From Anaerolinea sp. (lineage in GTDB: Bacteria; Chloroflexota; Anaerolineae; Anaerolineales; Villigracilaceae), in NCBI GenBank assembly GCA_020047815.1, contig JAIFNG010000058.1, positions 1 through 64,000 on the forward strand: a stretch of DNA of 64,000 nt, read 5' to 3'. This document shows, piece by piece, positions 6,911-16,046 of the stretch (the stretch's first letter is position 1; each line of letters begins with the position of its first letter). The translations under genes were made by a program, and so were the position numbers. The notes beneath the pieces are model-generated. The model saw only the letters and a list, made by a program, of their open reading frames with translations, had not been told where the DNA came from and searched no databases.

Positions 6911-9406
6911 ATGAGCGACACAAAACAATTAACGTTACCCATTACTGGTATGACCTGCGCAAACTGTGTTGCCACAGTGGAGCGTAGTTTAAAAAAGATG
7001 GATGGGATGCAAAATGCAGTAGTGAACCTTTCCTCTGAGCGTGCCTCCGTGGAATTTGATCCTGACAAGCTCGCGCTGGACGATGTTATTGGTCGGGTAA
7101 ATCGCGCGGGTTATGGTGTTGCCACAGGTGAGGCTGACTTGATCATAAAGCGGTTATCTGATGATAATGATGCGCGTCGCCTGGAGAAAGCACTTGCCAA
7201 ACTTGAAGGCGTCCTGGAAACACATGTAACATTTACTACTGAAAAAGCACGTGTGAAATATATCCCAACGATTGTCACCCAGGGGGAGATCCGCAGCGCG
7301 ATTTTATCTGCGGGGTTTGAGGCGATGGAACTTGGTGGGGAAGCGGAAGACGCCGAAGCCAAAGCACGTGAACACGAAATAAATGAACAACGCCGTTTGC
7401 TGATCATAGGCTTGATTTTCACAGTACCACTCTTTCTACTTTCGATGGGCAAGGATTTTAACCTGCTTCCTGCGTTTGTCTATTCTGAAAATATGATGGA
7501 CGGTATGCGCGAATCTCAGCCCTGGTTTGGCTGGTTGATGCTGGCGCTTGCTTTGCCTGTTCAATTCTATGTTGGCTGGCAGTATTATGTTGGCGCATTT
7601 AAGGCATTACGCAACAAATCTGCGAACATGGATGTGCTCATAGTGATGGGTTCCTCCGCTGCGTTTTTCTATTCACTACCGATTACGTTTGGTTTACTGA
7701 TGGGACATGTCTACTATGAGACTGCGGCGGTCATAATCACCCTCATAAAACTTGGCAAGTTCCTGGAAGCTCGTGCCAAGGGACGTACTTCCGAAGCGAT
7801 CAAGAAATTGATGGGGTTGCGGGCAAAAACGGCCCGCGTCATTCGTGACGGCGTTGAAACCGAAGTCCCCGTAGATGATGTTCGCGTAGGTGATTTTGTA
7901 GTTGTAAGACCGGGCGAGAAAATTCCAGTGGATGGCGTGGTTGTGGAAGGACGAAGCGCTATTGACGAATCCATGCTTACCGGTGAATCTCTCCCTGTTG
8001 AAAAAAAGCCTGGTGATGTGGTCATCGGGGCGACGTTAAATAAGCTGGGTATTTTGAGGTTTGAAGCAACCAAAGTTGGCAAGGAAACCGCGCTGGCGCA
8101 GATTGTCAAACTGGTGGAGGATGCGCAGGGAAGCAAAGCACCGATCCAAAAAATGGCCGATCAGGTTTCGGCGATATTTGTCCCTATTGTGATCGGGATT
8201 GCGGTATTCACTTTTGTGGGTTGGTATTTCTATGGCACACCTTTGCCCATTAATTCTGATATTGATAATTTTACGCGTGCGCTAATACACATGGTTGCTG
8301 TCCTGGTGATTGCCTGTCCATGTGCAATGGGACTTGCCACTCCCACAGCCATTATGGTGGGTACAGGCATAGGTGCAGAATCGGGAATTTTGTTCCGCAC
8401 CAGTGAAGCTTTGGAACGCGCAGGGAGAGTCACCGTCGTGATTTTGGATAAGACTGGAACAATAACCAAAGGCCAGCCCGTAGTTACTGATATTTTAACG
8501 GGTGATAAGGTCACGAGTGACGAGTTGTTGCGTTTTGCTGCTTCCGTTGAAAAGGGGAGTGAGCATCCATTGGGTGAATCCATTTGGGCTGAGGCAACGA
8601 CTCGCGGGTTGGTTTTAGTGGATCCTGCCGGGTTTAAAGCAGAGGCTGGGTATGGCGTTCAGGCCGAAGTCGAGGGAAGAAGTGTAATGGTTGGGAACAT
8701 GAGAATGTTCCATGCGCATGGAATCAATTTGGGGAATTTCGAATCCGAAGTGGTACGCCTTCAATCCGAAGCGAAAACTGCGATGCTTGTTGCATTGGAT
8801 AATCAAGTCGCGGGAATCATCGCAGTGGCGGATACGATCAAGGAAAGCTCGAAGGACGCAATTGAAGATATGCATAAAATGGGCTTGAAGGTTGTGATGA
8901 TCACCGGCGATAATCAAAAGACTGCCAATGCGATTGCGAAGCAGGTTGGTGTTGATGTGGTCCTTGCAGAGGTTTTACCGGAAGGCAAGGCGAATGAGGT
9001 GAAAAAATTACAGTCGAAGGATAATACTCAAAAGTCGGATCATCTTCGACCCTCCGTGATCGATGTTGTTGCAATGGTCGGGGATGGCGTGAACGACGCG
9101 CCCGCCCTTGCTCAAGCTGATGTTGGGCTTGCCATCGGGACGGGAACAGATGTGGCGATGGCTGCTGCCCCTGTTACTTTGATGAGCGGCGACCTGCGCG
9201 GCGTTGCGCGCGCGATAAATCTTTCACGCAGGACCCTGGGCACGATCAAACAAAATTTGTTCTGGGCGTTCTTTTATAACGTGGTGCTGATTCCCGCCGC
9301 CGCGCTTGGATATTTGAACCCAATGCTTGCAGCAGGCGCAATGGCTTTAAGCAGTGTATTTGTTGTGACGAATAGCCTGCGGTTGCGTGGGCAGAAGATT
9401 ATGTGA
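6911..9406 (+). CDS. copA: Copper-translocating P-type ATPase
   Basis: P1B-type ATPase, 831 aa, exporting Cu(I) across the cytoplasmic membrane. HMA domain 1 carries MTCANC (Cys16, Cys19). A second HMA-like domain (about 76-146) has lost the CxxC pair. The transmembrane metal site is Cys469-Pro470-Cys471. Phosphorylation is at Asp513 of DKTGT; the actuator has LTGES; the ATP-binding domain has SEHPLG; the hinge has GDGVNDAP (from 724). Eight membrane helices are expected. Between the P-domain beta strands there is a short extra loop (around 698-715, [12 protein letters not shown]). It is followed closely by a lipoprotein gene. Confidence 0.96.
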   Translation: MSDTKQLTLPITGMTCANCVATVERSLKKMDGMQNAVVNLSSERASVEFDPDKLALDDVIGRVNRAGYGVATGEADLIIKRLSDDNDARRLEKALAKLEGVLETHVTFTTEKARVKYIPTIVTQGEIRSAILSAGFEAMELGGEAEDAEAKAREHEINEQRRLLIIGLIFTVPLFLLSMGKDFNLLPAFVYSENMMDGMRESQPWFGWLMLALALPVQFYVGWQYYVGAFKALRNKSANMDVLIVMGSSAAFFYSLPITFGLLMGHVYYETAAVIITLIKLGKFLEARAKGRTSEAIKKLMGLRAKTARVIRDGVETEVPVDDVRVGDFVVVRPGEKIPVDGVVVEGRSAIDESMLTGESLPVEKKPGDVVIGATLNKLGILRFEATKVGKETALAQIVKLVEDAQGSKAPIQKMADQVSAIFVPIVIGIAVFTFVGWYFYGTPLPINSDIDNFTRALIHMVAVLVIACPCAMGLATPTAIMVGTGIGAESGILFRTSEALERAGRVTVVILDKTGTITKGQPVVTDILTGDKVTSDELLRFAASVEKGSEHPLGESIWAEATTRGLVLVDPAGFKAEAGYGVQAEVEGRSVMVGNMRMFHAHGINLGNFESEVVRLQSEAKTAMLVALDNQVAGIIAVADTIKESSKDAIEDMHKMGLKVVMITGDNQKTANAIAKQVGVDVVLAEVLPEGKANEVKKLQSKDNTQKSDHLRPSVIDVVAMVGDGVNDAPALAQADVGLAIGTGTDVAMAAAPVTLMSGDLRGVARAINLSRRTLGTIKQNLFWAFFYNVVLIPAAALGYLNPMLAAGAMALSSVFVVTNSLRLRGQKIM

Positions 9407-9453
9407 TCCGTGTGTACCAACCACCTTTTCATTATTTAACCAAAGGAAAAGAC

Positions 9454-9960
9454 ATGAAAAAACTCTTACTACTATTGATTGTTGTTTTGATTTTATTGAC
9501 TGCTTGCTCCGCGAAACAAAGTGGTCCAGTCAAGGCTGAACTGCCTGCGGGGAAGGCATATGCTGAAGGTAAAGAAATTTACTTTGTTCATACTGAAGCC
9601 TCTGACGCTGGTGTTGCCGAAAAATTGACAGGCATGATGAAGTCGCCAGTGATCCTGGTGCCTTCTTTGGCGAATGTGCCCAATGAATCTTTGGCAAATG
9701 TGTACGTCTTTACAAATGGTATCGCAGGATCTGGACCTTTTGGTTTTCAACCTGATGTATTTGACAATCCTCCTGGTGTTGAAGGCTATTCCCCGCTGCG
9801 CCGCTTGAATGTTGTCACATGGGTTGATGAAACAAAGGTCCGCGAGCTCAAATCTGCGGTCGAGGTGCTGGAAGCAGAAACCGCTGGGGATCTCACCATC
9901 GAACAACCTGGCATAGTCATCAACATGCCGTTTGTTGTTTGGGATGGCGGAAAGCGATAG
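9454..9960 (+). CDS. Copper-cluster lipoprotein
   Basis: 168 aa from the ATG at 9454, which has AAAGGAAAA just upstream and begins a clean lipoprotein signal (MKKLLLLLIVVLILLTAC). The longer frame starting inside copA is therefore rejected. The mature protein (about 150 aa) contains EIYFVHTEASD near its start and a conserved-looking stretch around NVYVFTNGI and GPFGFQPDVFD; I do not recognise a named domain. Its position between CopA and a SafE-cupredoxin protein suggests a role in extracytoplasmic copper handling, but this is inference only. Confidence 0.82.
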   Translation: MKKLLLLLIVVLILLTACSAKQSGPVKAELPAGKAYAEGKEIYFVHTEASDAGVAEKLTGMMKSPVILVPSLANVPNESLANVYVFTNGIAGSGPFGFQPDVFDNPPGVEGYSPLRRLNVVTWVDETKVRELKSAVEVLEAETAGDLTIEQPGIVINMPFVVWDGGKR

Positions 9961-10055
9961 ATGTTACTTCCCAGAGGCGCACCGCTCTGTTTTATGAAAT
10001 ACTTTTGAATATTTTTTTCCATCATGAAGAGACTCCCTTTTAATGTAGAGGTCAA

Positions 10056-11255
10056 ATGACTAAGAAACAACACAACACAATTAATCCAGTCATCATTGTG
10101 ACGTTCGGAGTTGTGTTCATTGCAATTGCTCTGGTGCTGTTTGTTTTTCCCCCGAGTGCGGAATCGAATAAACTAAGTGCAGACCCGGGTTCATGGGGGC
10201 AGCTTGTTGTTGCTTTTATTACAGGCATCACCACGGGCGGATTAAGCTGTCTTGCAGTACAGGGTGGGTTGCTGGCGAGTACGCTCGCGCATCAGATCGA
10301 ACAGGATTATGTTGTGCAGGCTGCGAGCAGTAAACAAAAAGCACGAGTCCGCGCGAATTCAGCTTTTCCCATTTTTCTTTTTCTTGTTGCAAAAGTTGTT
10401 GCTTACACTATGCTTGGTGCACTCCTCGGCTGGCTGGGTTCATACTTGACACTCAGCCCCATGACCCGTGCCGTGTTCATGATCACCATCGGCGTGTTCA
10501 TGATCGGCAATGCGCTCCGCATGTTCAACTTGCATCCGATCTTTCGTTATTTTTCCATTGAAACGCCTAAATTCATTACGCGTTATATACGCCACACTGC
10601 AAAGGGTACAGACACGGCCACTCCGCTTTTCCTTGGGATGCTTACTGTCTTTATCCCCTGTGGTGTGACACAGGCCATGATGGCAACCGCACTGGGCACA
10701 GGCAGTATAGAAATGGGCGCTGCGCTCATGTTTTCCTTCACACTTGGAACCAGCCCCGTCTTTTTCATCGTCGCTTATTTGACCACTGAACTTGGTTCGC
10801 GCCTGGAAAAATTCTTTATGCGATTTGTCGCCGCTCTTGTATTGATCCTGGGATTCGTGACTCTTGATGGCGGGCTTAACGTTCTGGGATCCCCATTTTC
10901 GTTTCAAAACCTCTCCCGAAATTGGTTCCCCTCTTATAGTACATCCCCGTCCGCAGCAGAAATTTCTCAGCCGTTGGCTGCCGATGGGGATGGAGTGCTC
11001 GTCCTAAATGTGGAAGACAATGGATATTTTCCTTCCAGCTTGAACGCTCCGGCTGACAAAGCGCTTGTATTGAATCTTATTACAGATCAAACCTATTCCT
11101 GTGCCCGTGACTTTGTCATCCCCGCATTGGATTTTTACGAATTACTCCCTGATACTGGTACCGTGCAGGTTAATATACCTGCACAGGAGAAGGGGAGTAC
11201 CCTATTCTTCACCTGTTCAATGGGAATGTACACAGGGCAAATCGTGTTTGAGTAA
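10056..11255 (+). CDS. SafE/DsbD-like membrane protein fused to cupredoxin-like domain
   Basis: 399 aa. Residues ~10-290 form a multi-helix membrane domain of the sulfite exporter TauE/SafE (UreH/DsbD-like) group, with one conserved cysteine in each half: Cys65 in GGLSCLAVQGG and Cys202 in FIPCGVTQAMM. After a linker (~290-310) comes a cupredoxin-like domain with Cys349 (YSCARDFVIP) and Cys387 in FFTCSMGMYTG, a motif common in such domains. Related fusions are found with HMA proteins and copper ATPases. Neighbours on both sides are copper genes, so membrane-level copper or thiol handling is likely. GAGGT before the ATG is the ribosome binding site. Confidence 0.85.
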   Translation: MTKKQHNTINPVIIVTFGVVFIAIALVLFVFPPSAESNKLSADPGSWGQLVVAFITGITTGGLSCLAVQGGLLASTLAHQIEQDYVVQAASSKQKARVRANSAFPIFLFLVAKVVAYTMLGALLGWLGSYLTLSPMTRAVFMITIGVFMIGNALRMFNLHPIFRYFSIETPKFITRYIRHTAKGTDTATPLFLGMLTVFIPCGVTQAMMATALGTGSIEMGAALMFSFTLGTSPVFFIVAYLTTELGSRLEKFFMRFVAALVLILGFVTLDGGLNVLGSPFSFQNLSRNWFPSYSTSPSAAEISQPLAADGDGVLVLNVEDNGYFPSSLNAPADKALVLNLITDQTYSCARDFVIPALDFYELLPDTGTVQVNIPAQEKGSTLFFTCSMGMYTGQIVFE

Positions 11256-11311
11256 AAAAAAGATAATGGACGACAAATCGGGTAAGTCGTTCATCGTTAA
11301 AGGATATTCTT

Positions 11312-11533
11312 ATGATAAAAAAAACCTTCAAAATTTCAAATATGACATGCTCCAACTGCGTCATGAAACTTGAAAGCCTCGAAGATGATCTTGTTGGTGT
11401 TAAAGAGATCAAAGCCAGTTATCACAGATCGGAAATGGTTATTGAATTCGACGAATTCAAACTTACTGACCAACAAATCATCACTGAGGTGAAAAAGAAA
11501 GGCTATCAAGTTGTTGAAGTAAAAGAGATGTAG
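11312..11533 (+). CDS. Second HMA-domain copper chaperone
   Basis: 73-aa heavy-metal-associated domain with Cys13 and Cys16 in MTCSNC. It differs clearly from the first chaperone (SCGHC at 6636) and may serve the SafE-cupredoxin protein encoded 56 bases upstream rather than CopA. AAAGGA lies before the ATG. The spacer contains a GACGAC..GTCGTTC hairpin (about 11269-11293) with no T-run. Confidence 0.9.
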   Translation: MIKKTFKISNMTCSNCVMKLESLEDDLVGVKEIKASYHRSEMVIEFDEFKLTDQQIITEVKKKGYQVVEVKEM

Positions 11534-11595
11534 TCAGGTAACACGGATTTCTTAAGGGATGCTTGTGTTTTGATGTTTGTTTACTGACTTCCGTG

Positions 11596-11601
11596 TATAC
11601 T
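11596..11601 (+). promoter_or_regulatory. -10 element TATACT, leaderless start
   Basis: TATACT ends 6 bases before the ATG at 11608 and there is no purine-rich ribosome binding site. The -35 region is not convincing. Confidence 0.5.
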
Positions 11602-11607
11602 TCTGGC

Positions 11608-11991
11608 ATGCGTAAATATTACACACCCAGGGAAGCGAATGAAACTTTAAGTATCGTCCATCCGATCCTAAAAGAGTTGATGGAAATTGGAGAGCGGATT
11701 CGTGCACATCAACCTGAGTATTGGTCTGTTGTACAGAAGTCTGCAGGGAATGGCGGGAATCCTGCATTAAGCAAACTGCTCCCGGATTTTGATCGTCTTG
11801 ATGTTCTCCTTCATGGCATTCAGGATATGGGGATCGAAGTAAAGGACCTGTCCATTGGATTAATTGATTTTGTCGCTCTTCATGATGGCAGGGAGGTGTA
11901 TTTGTGTTGGAAGTATGGTGAGGAAAGTGTCCAGTTTTGGCACGAGATCGAAGCAGGGTTTTCAGGCCGCCAGTTGATCGATTGGGGATAG
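11608..11991 (+). CDS. DUF2203 family protein
   Basis: 127-aa protein of the DUF2203 family, function unknown. The family pattern is visible: N-terminal RKYYTPREANETL, an alpha-helical middle with LHGIQDMGIEVKDL, and the C-terminal block GLIDFVALHDGREVYLCWKYGEE followed by VQFWHEI (quoted in parts). The ATG at 11608 gives the usual N-terminus; an upstream in-frame ATG at 11563 would add residues overlapping the promoter. Confidence 0.88.
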   Translation: MRKYYTPREANETLSIVHPILKELMEIGERIRAHQPEYWSVVQKSAGNGGNPALSKLLPDFDRLDVLLHGIQDMGIEVKDLSIGLIDFVALHDGREVYLCWKYGEESVQFWHEIEAGFSGRQLIDWG

Positions 11992-12488
11992 GGTCGGTAT
12001 CATATCCTTCTAACTATTCAAGATGATCGTGATTCGAACCATTGTTATAGAAATCATACTTATAACTATAATTGGGTGGGAGGAAAAATTGACTTAGGCA
12101 GGGTGCAGCCTCGGCGCGTACAATAATTCATAGCGGTGTGGAGCTATTCACCATCCGGCATGATTTGATGGATAAGAATATTCTGTCTAATGTGAATAAT
12201 ATTGATTTTTGGGCTGAGATGATTGAATGGAAACTTGGGTTCGTAGGCGCATCACCTATGGGAGACTAAGGAAGTGACTGCCAGGAAAAAGACAAGGGAA
12301 TTTTTCAACCCGCGCTGCCCCCAGCACCTTTGTATTTTAAGAGTCGAATTTGTCTCAGGTAAATGGCTTTTGAGAAAGCTAAAGGCCAGTAATTTTATGT
12401 TCATCAGACCTTTTGTTTTAGAAAGCGCAGGGTGCCTTTATACTGATTTATCAAACCATGAAACGATAAACTACCTACGGGAGCATAA
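11992..12488. other. Gene-poor stretch with a possible gene remnant
   Basis: About 500 bases with no clear gene. A plus-strand open frame runs from 12093 to a stop at 12269 without a good start (earliest GTG 12138); it would encode HSGVELFTIRHDLMD … FWAEMIEWKLGFVG and may be the end of a lost gene. A second frame at 12274-12492 overlaps the rarD start by ATGA but looks random in composition. Several AT-rich hexamers are present. Confidence 0.4.
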
Positions 12489-13385
12489 ATGAACAAAGGA
12501 ATTTTGTACGGTATTGGTGCATATGTGTTTTGGGGGTTCTTTCCCATCTATTGGAAACTTCTCCATCATGTTCCCGCCATCCAGTTGATCGGCCACCGCA
12601 TCATCTGGTCTTTTCTGCTGTTGATTGTTTTCATATTCTTCACCGGACAATGGACGGAATTTCGTGTAACTATAAACGGAAAAGTTTTACGCACATACAC
12701 AATTGCCGCGTTCCTTATCGGAGTTAACTGGTTTTTGTATGTCTGGGCAGTTAATGCCAATTTCATTGTTGAGACAAGTCTTGGCTATTTCATCAATCCT
12801 CTGATCAGCGTTCTTTTGGGCGTTATTTTCCTTAAGGAAAGACTGCGTGCTGCACAGTGGATTCCTGTGGTTCTTGCCGCGATAGGTGTGACCTACCTTA
12901 CCTTTGTTTACGGACGTTTACCTTACATTGCACTTACCCTGGCTTTTTCATTTGGATTATATGGATTGGTTAAGAAACTTTCCCCGCTAGGTGCGCTTTA
13001 TGGTCTTTCCATTGAAACGGGTATTCTTTTTATCCCTGCGCTTGCTTATCTTATTTTTGTCGAAGTCACCGGCTCTGCCTATTTTATTCACACAGGTACC
13101 ACCGCAGATCTGCTCATGATTGGAGCTGGATTGGTGACCACTGTCCCCCTGCTCATGTTCGCCTCTGCAGCGCGTTCCATTCCGCTCTGGGTCGTGGGCT
13201 TGCTTCAATATATTGCACCAACACTTCAGTTTCTGATCGGTGTATTTATTTATAGGGAACCTTTCAGCCATTATCAATTGATCGGGTTTGGTATAGTCTG
13301 GATCGCGCTTGTCGTCTTCCTTGTTGAAAACTACCTTGCCAACCGCTCTCCCATTGAGCCGCTTCCAGAAATGGGTGAGGGTTAA
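12489..13385 (+). CDS. rarD: EamA-family transporter RarD
   Basis: Drug/metabolite transporter superfamily protein of the RarD type, 298 aa, ten predicted membrane helices in two EamA repeats. The N-terminus KGILYGIGAYVFWGFFPIYW and the segment IGHRIIWSFLLL are characteristic of RarD; ETSLGYFINPLISVLLGV marks the end of the first repeat. Substrate is not known for the family. GGGAG 6-10 bases before the ATG serves as ribosome binding site. It is a single gene between two unrelated loci. Confidence 0.92.
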   Translation: MNKGILYGIGAYVFWGFFPIYWKLLHHVPAIQLIGHRIIWSFLLLIVFIFFTGQWTEFRVTINGKVLRTYTIAAFLIGVNWFLYVWAVNANFIVETSLGYFINPLISVLLGVIFLKERLRAAQWIPVVLAAIGVTYLTFVYGRLPYIALTLAFSFGLYGLVKKLSPLGALYGLSIETGILFIPALAYLIFVEVTGSAYFIHTGTTADLLMIGAGLVTTVPLLMFASAARSIPLWVVGLLQYIAPTLQFLIGVFIYREPFSHYQLIGFGIVWIALVVFLVENYLANRSPIEPLPEMGEG

Positions 13386-13484
13386 ATGGAAATTTCTGAA
13401 AAGCGAATTTAATCAACTTTGGGATAAAATTATCACTGGATGAGAAAATCCCTTCCATAAATCCTACAAAGTGAGGTTGCCAGA

Positions 13485-14681
13485 ATGAGTAAAAAGAAAG
13501 GTGTGATCGGTATTTTGACCGGGGGTGGTGATGTGCCAGGATTAAACCCTGCTATTCGTGCTGTAACGATTCGTGCTTTGCGTGAAGGTTATCAAGTGAT
13601 TGGCTTCCGCCGCGGTTGGGCAGGATTGGTGGATATCATTCGTGACAATGGTGCGGATAACAGCGCGAATTATCAGATCCTGACTGAGGAGGTTGTCAAT
13701 CGGGCGGGACGTACAGGTGGAACCTTCCTGCACTCTTCACGTACGAACCCGGCGAAGGTCAAAAAGAGCAGTGTCCCCGAGCATTTGCAGGACCAATACA
13801 AGGAAGAAGTAAATGATCTGACCCCCGAAGTCCTCAAAAACCTGGATTTTCTTGGCGTGGATTATATGATTCCCATTGGTGGTGACGACACACTCAGTTA
13901 TGGCGTACGTCTCTACCAGGAGGGTTTCAAGGTTGTTGCCATCCCGAAGACGATGGATAACGATGTGCCCGGAACCGACTACTGCATTGGATTCAGCACT
14001 TGTGTTACCCGCACTATTTCGTTAACCAATAGTTTGCGTACCATTGCCGGTTCACATGAACGCTTTTTGGTTTTGGAAGTATTTGGACGCTATGCAGGTT
14101 TTACCGCCATGATCCCCACCATGGCGGGTGCAGCAAACCGTTGTGTGATCCCCGAGTTCAAATTCAATATTGACCACCTGACTGACCTGTTGGTGAGAGA
14201 TCGTGCCGCCAATCCCAGCCGTTATTCAGTTTTGTTGATTTCTGAAGGCGCAATGTACGAAGGCGGAGAGATGGTCTTCCAGGATCGTTCCACCGATGCC
14301 TATGGTCACGCCAAACTCGGCGGCATTGGCGACCTGGTTTCCGAACGTATCAAGGAACTATCACCCAAATACAACAACGGCAGGAAAGTGGAAGTCATCA
14401 ATCAGAAAATCGGATATATGGTGCGTGGTGGAGATCCCGACGCAATTGACTCAATCGTCCCAATGGCATTTGGTAATCTGGCGCTTGACCTTGTATTGGG
14501 TGGGATCCATGGCAGGCTTGTTGTATTGAAGAATGGACGTTACGACAATATGCCTTTGGATATTCTGACCTCGACTAAAAAACTTGTGGATGTTAATCGT
14601 TTTTATGAAACTGAGCGCTATCGCCCGAAGTATGAAAACTTTGAAATGAAACCGCTCTTTATCATGACTAGCGAAGTATAG
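13485..14681 (+). CDS. 6-phosphofructokinase, probably pyrophosphate-dependent
   Basis: Phosphofructokinase, 398 aa, catalysing phosphorylation of fructose 6-phosphate in glycolysis. The nucleotide/PPi loop is LTGGGDVPGLN. Two positions that distinguish phosphoryl donors match the PPi type: Asp135 in GGDDT (Gly in ATP enzymes such as E. coli PfkA) and Lys155 in PKTMDND (Gly in PfkA). The catalytic Asp158 is in the same motif. If PPi-dependent, the reaction would be reversible and serve glycolysis and gluconeogenesis. GAGG precedes the ATG. A strong terminator follows. Confidence 0.93.
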   Translation: MSKKKGVIGILTGGGDVPGLNPAIRAVTIRALREGYQVIGFRRGWAGLVDIIRDNGADNSANYQILTEEVVNRAGRTGGTFLHSSRTNPAKVKKSSVPEHLQDQYKEEVNDLTPEVLKNLDFLGVDYMIPIGGDDTLSYGVRLYQEGFKVVAIPKTMDNDVPGTDYCIGFSTCVTRTISLTNSLRTIAGSHERFLVLEVFGRYAGFTAMIPTMAGAANRCVIPEFKFNIDHLTDLLVRDRAANPSRYSVLLISEGAMYEGGEMVFQDRSTDAYGHAKLGGIGDLVSERIKELSPKYNNGRKVEVINQKIGYMVRGGDPDAIDSIVPMAFGNLALDLVLGGIHGRLVVLKNGRYDNMPLDILTSTKKLVDVNRFYETERYRPKYENFEMKPLFIMTSEV

Positions 14682-14700
14682 ATATTTTCAGTTTGAGTGA

Positions 14701-14732
14701 AGTACAGCCGCTCGCGAGCGGCTGTACTTTTT
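14701..14732 (+). terminator. Intrinsic terminator after phosphofructokinase
   Basis: A perfect 28-base palindrome (14701-14728; arms begin AGTACAGCCGCTCG) runs into a T-stretch at 14728-14732. Confidence 0.9.
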
Positions 14733-14823
14733 CATCAATATTACGCAAATCTGTAGTTTTCAAAAATTATTTATCGGTAATCTGTGTTGATATGACACCA
14801 AGCTTTAATGAGGAGAGTACCAA

Positions 14824-15849
14824 ATGAACTTTGCTATGTGGAAGAAAGCACTGAATGTAATCCCCGAAGTTTCAAAAGAAGAATGGGATCGACTTGATGT
14901 CATCTCAAAGTGGTTGATCTCCACCCGTGCAGCGGTTCTAGTGATGACCTTCATCTCTACGGGGTTGGCAGGACTTTTTGCCTGGCGCGCCGGGTCGTTC
15001 AGTCTCATCTCCTGGACTGCCCTGGCATTCGGACTCATCATGGCTCATGCCAGTAATAACATCTTCAATGACTACACCGATTATGTGCGCGGTGTTGACA
15101 AGGATAATTATTACCGCACTCTGTACGGCACGCAGCCGATCGCCTCGGGATTAATGACAAGAAATCAGCATTTGACTTACTTTGCAGTGACTGGCATCCT
15201 TGCACTAATGGCGGGGCTATACCTGATCTTTATCAACGCCAATGACCCGATTATTTGGATATTACTTGCCACAGGTGCATTTTTTGTATTCTTCTACACT
15301 TGGCCACTCAAAGGACTTGGGCTTGGCGAGATCGCTGTATTGGTGGTTTGGGGGCCACTCATGATCGGTGGGGGATATTATGTCCTGACCCATCAATGGG
15401 ATTGGTCCGTTGCCATAGCCAGCCTTCCGTATGTGCTCGGCGTAACTACCGTTATTTTTGGCAAACACATTGACAAGATCGGTGTGGATGCTGCCAAGAA
15501 GATCTTCACCCTGCCCGTGTTAATCGGTGAAAAAGCTGCGCGTTATGCAATGATCGCGATGATGATCCTGCCGTATTTACTCACAGGCTATTTGATCCTT
15601 ACAAGGTTTTTCACCCCTGTTATGATGGTTGTCTTGTTTGCTCTTCCCGCTTTGTATGAAAGCCTTCCTCCTTTAACCAAACCCAGGCCGGAAACCCGTC
15701 CAAAAGACTTCCCCGATGGACAGGGGGGCTGGCCACTTTACTTTGCTCCCATCGCATTCCGTAATAATCGCTCTTTCGGTTCGCTCTTTATGTTCAGCTT
15801 ATTTGTTGATGTAATCCTGAGAAATTTCCTGCCGGCTTTCTGGCGATAA
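14824..15849 (+). CDS. UbiA-family prenyltransferase (copy 1)
   Basis: Membrane-bound aromatic prenyltransferase of the UbiA/MenA superfamily, 341 aa, with about eight to nine helices. The first Mg-prenyl-PP motif is NIFNDYTDYVRGVD (Asn82, Asp83, Asp86, Asp92); the second is GKHIDKIGVDAAKK. Such enzymes attach a prenyl chain to a quinone or other ring precursor. The N-terminus has a soluble lead-in (FAMWKKALNV … EWDRLDVISKWLI) also found in the next gene, so the two are tandem paralogs. GAGGAGAG lies before the ATG. It ends with its own terminator. Confidence 0.9.
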   Translation: MNFAMWKKALNVIPEVSKEEWDRLDVISKWLISTRAAVLVMTFISTGLAGLFAWRAGSFSLISWTALAFGLIMAHASNNIFNDYTDYVRGVDKDNYYRTLYGTQPIASGLMTRNQHLTYFAVTGILALMAGLYLIFINANDPIIWILLATGAFFVFFYTWPLKGLGLGEIAVLVVWGPLMIGGGYYVLTHQWDWSVAIASLPYVLGVTTVIFGKHIDKIGVDAAKKIFTLPVLIGEKAARYAMIAMMILPYLLTGYLILTRFFTPVMMVVLFALPALYESLPPLTKPRPETRPKDFPDGQGGWPLYFAPIAFRNNRSFGSLFMFSLFVDVILRNFLPAFWR

Positions 15850-15859
15850 GGATTTGATA

Positions 15860-15896
15860 AGTCCCGAAAGATCCAAAATCTTTTGGGACTTTTTTT
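15860..15896 (+). terminator. Intrinsic terminator after first ubiA-like gene
   Basis: 13-bp stem (arms 15860-15872 and 15878-15890, one G-T pair) with a 5-base loop, ending in a run of T. Confidence 0.9.
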
Positions 15897-16046
15897 ACAA
15901 CAAGTAAAAGTACTTTATTGCACAAAACAGTTGTATAATCCCGAATGATTGGCTTATGGTTTGAATAATATATAAAAGAACCTGTCTGAAGATGAACTTC
16001 AAAATACCTTTTTTGGACTGGTTTCAATTTTTTTGAAGGAGAAGAT

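Noticed and set aside
12274-12492. 72-codon frame overlapping the rarD start by ATGA
   Set aside because: GTG start without ribosome binding site, random composition, no recognisable motif; rarD has its own GGGAG site.
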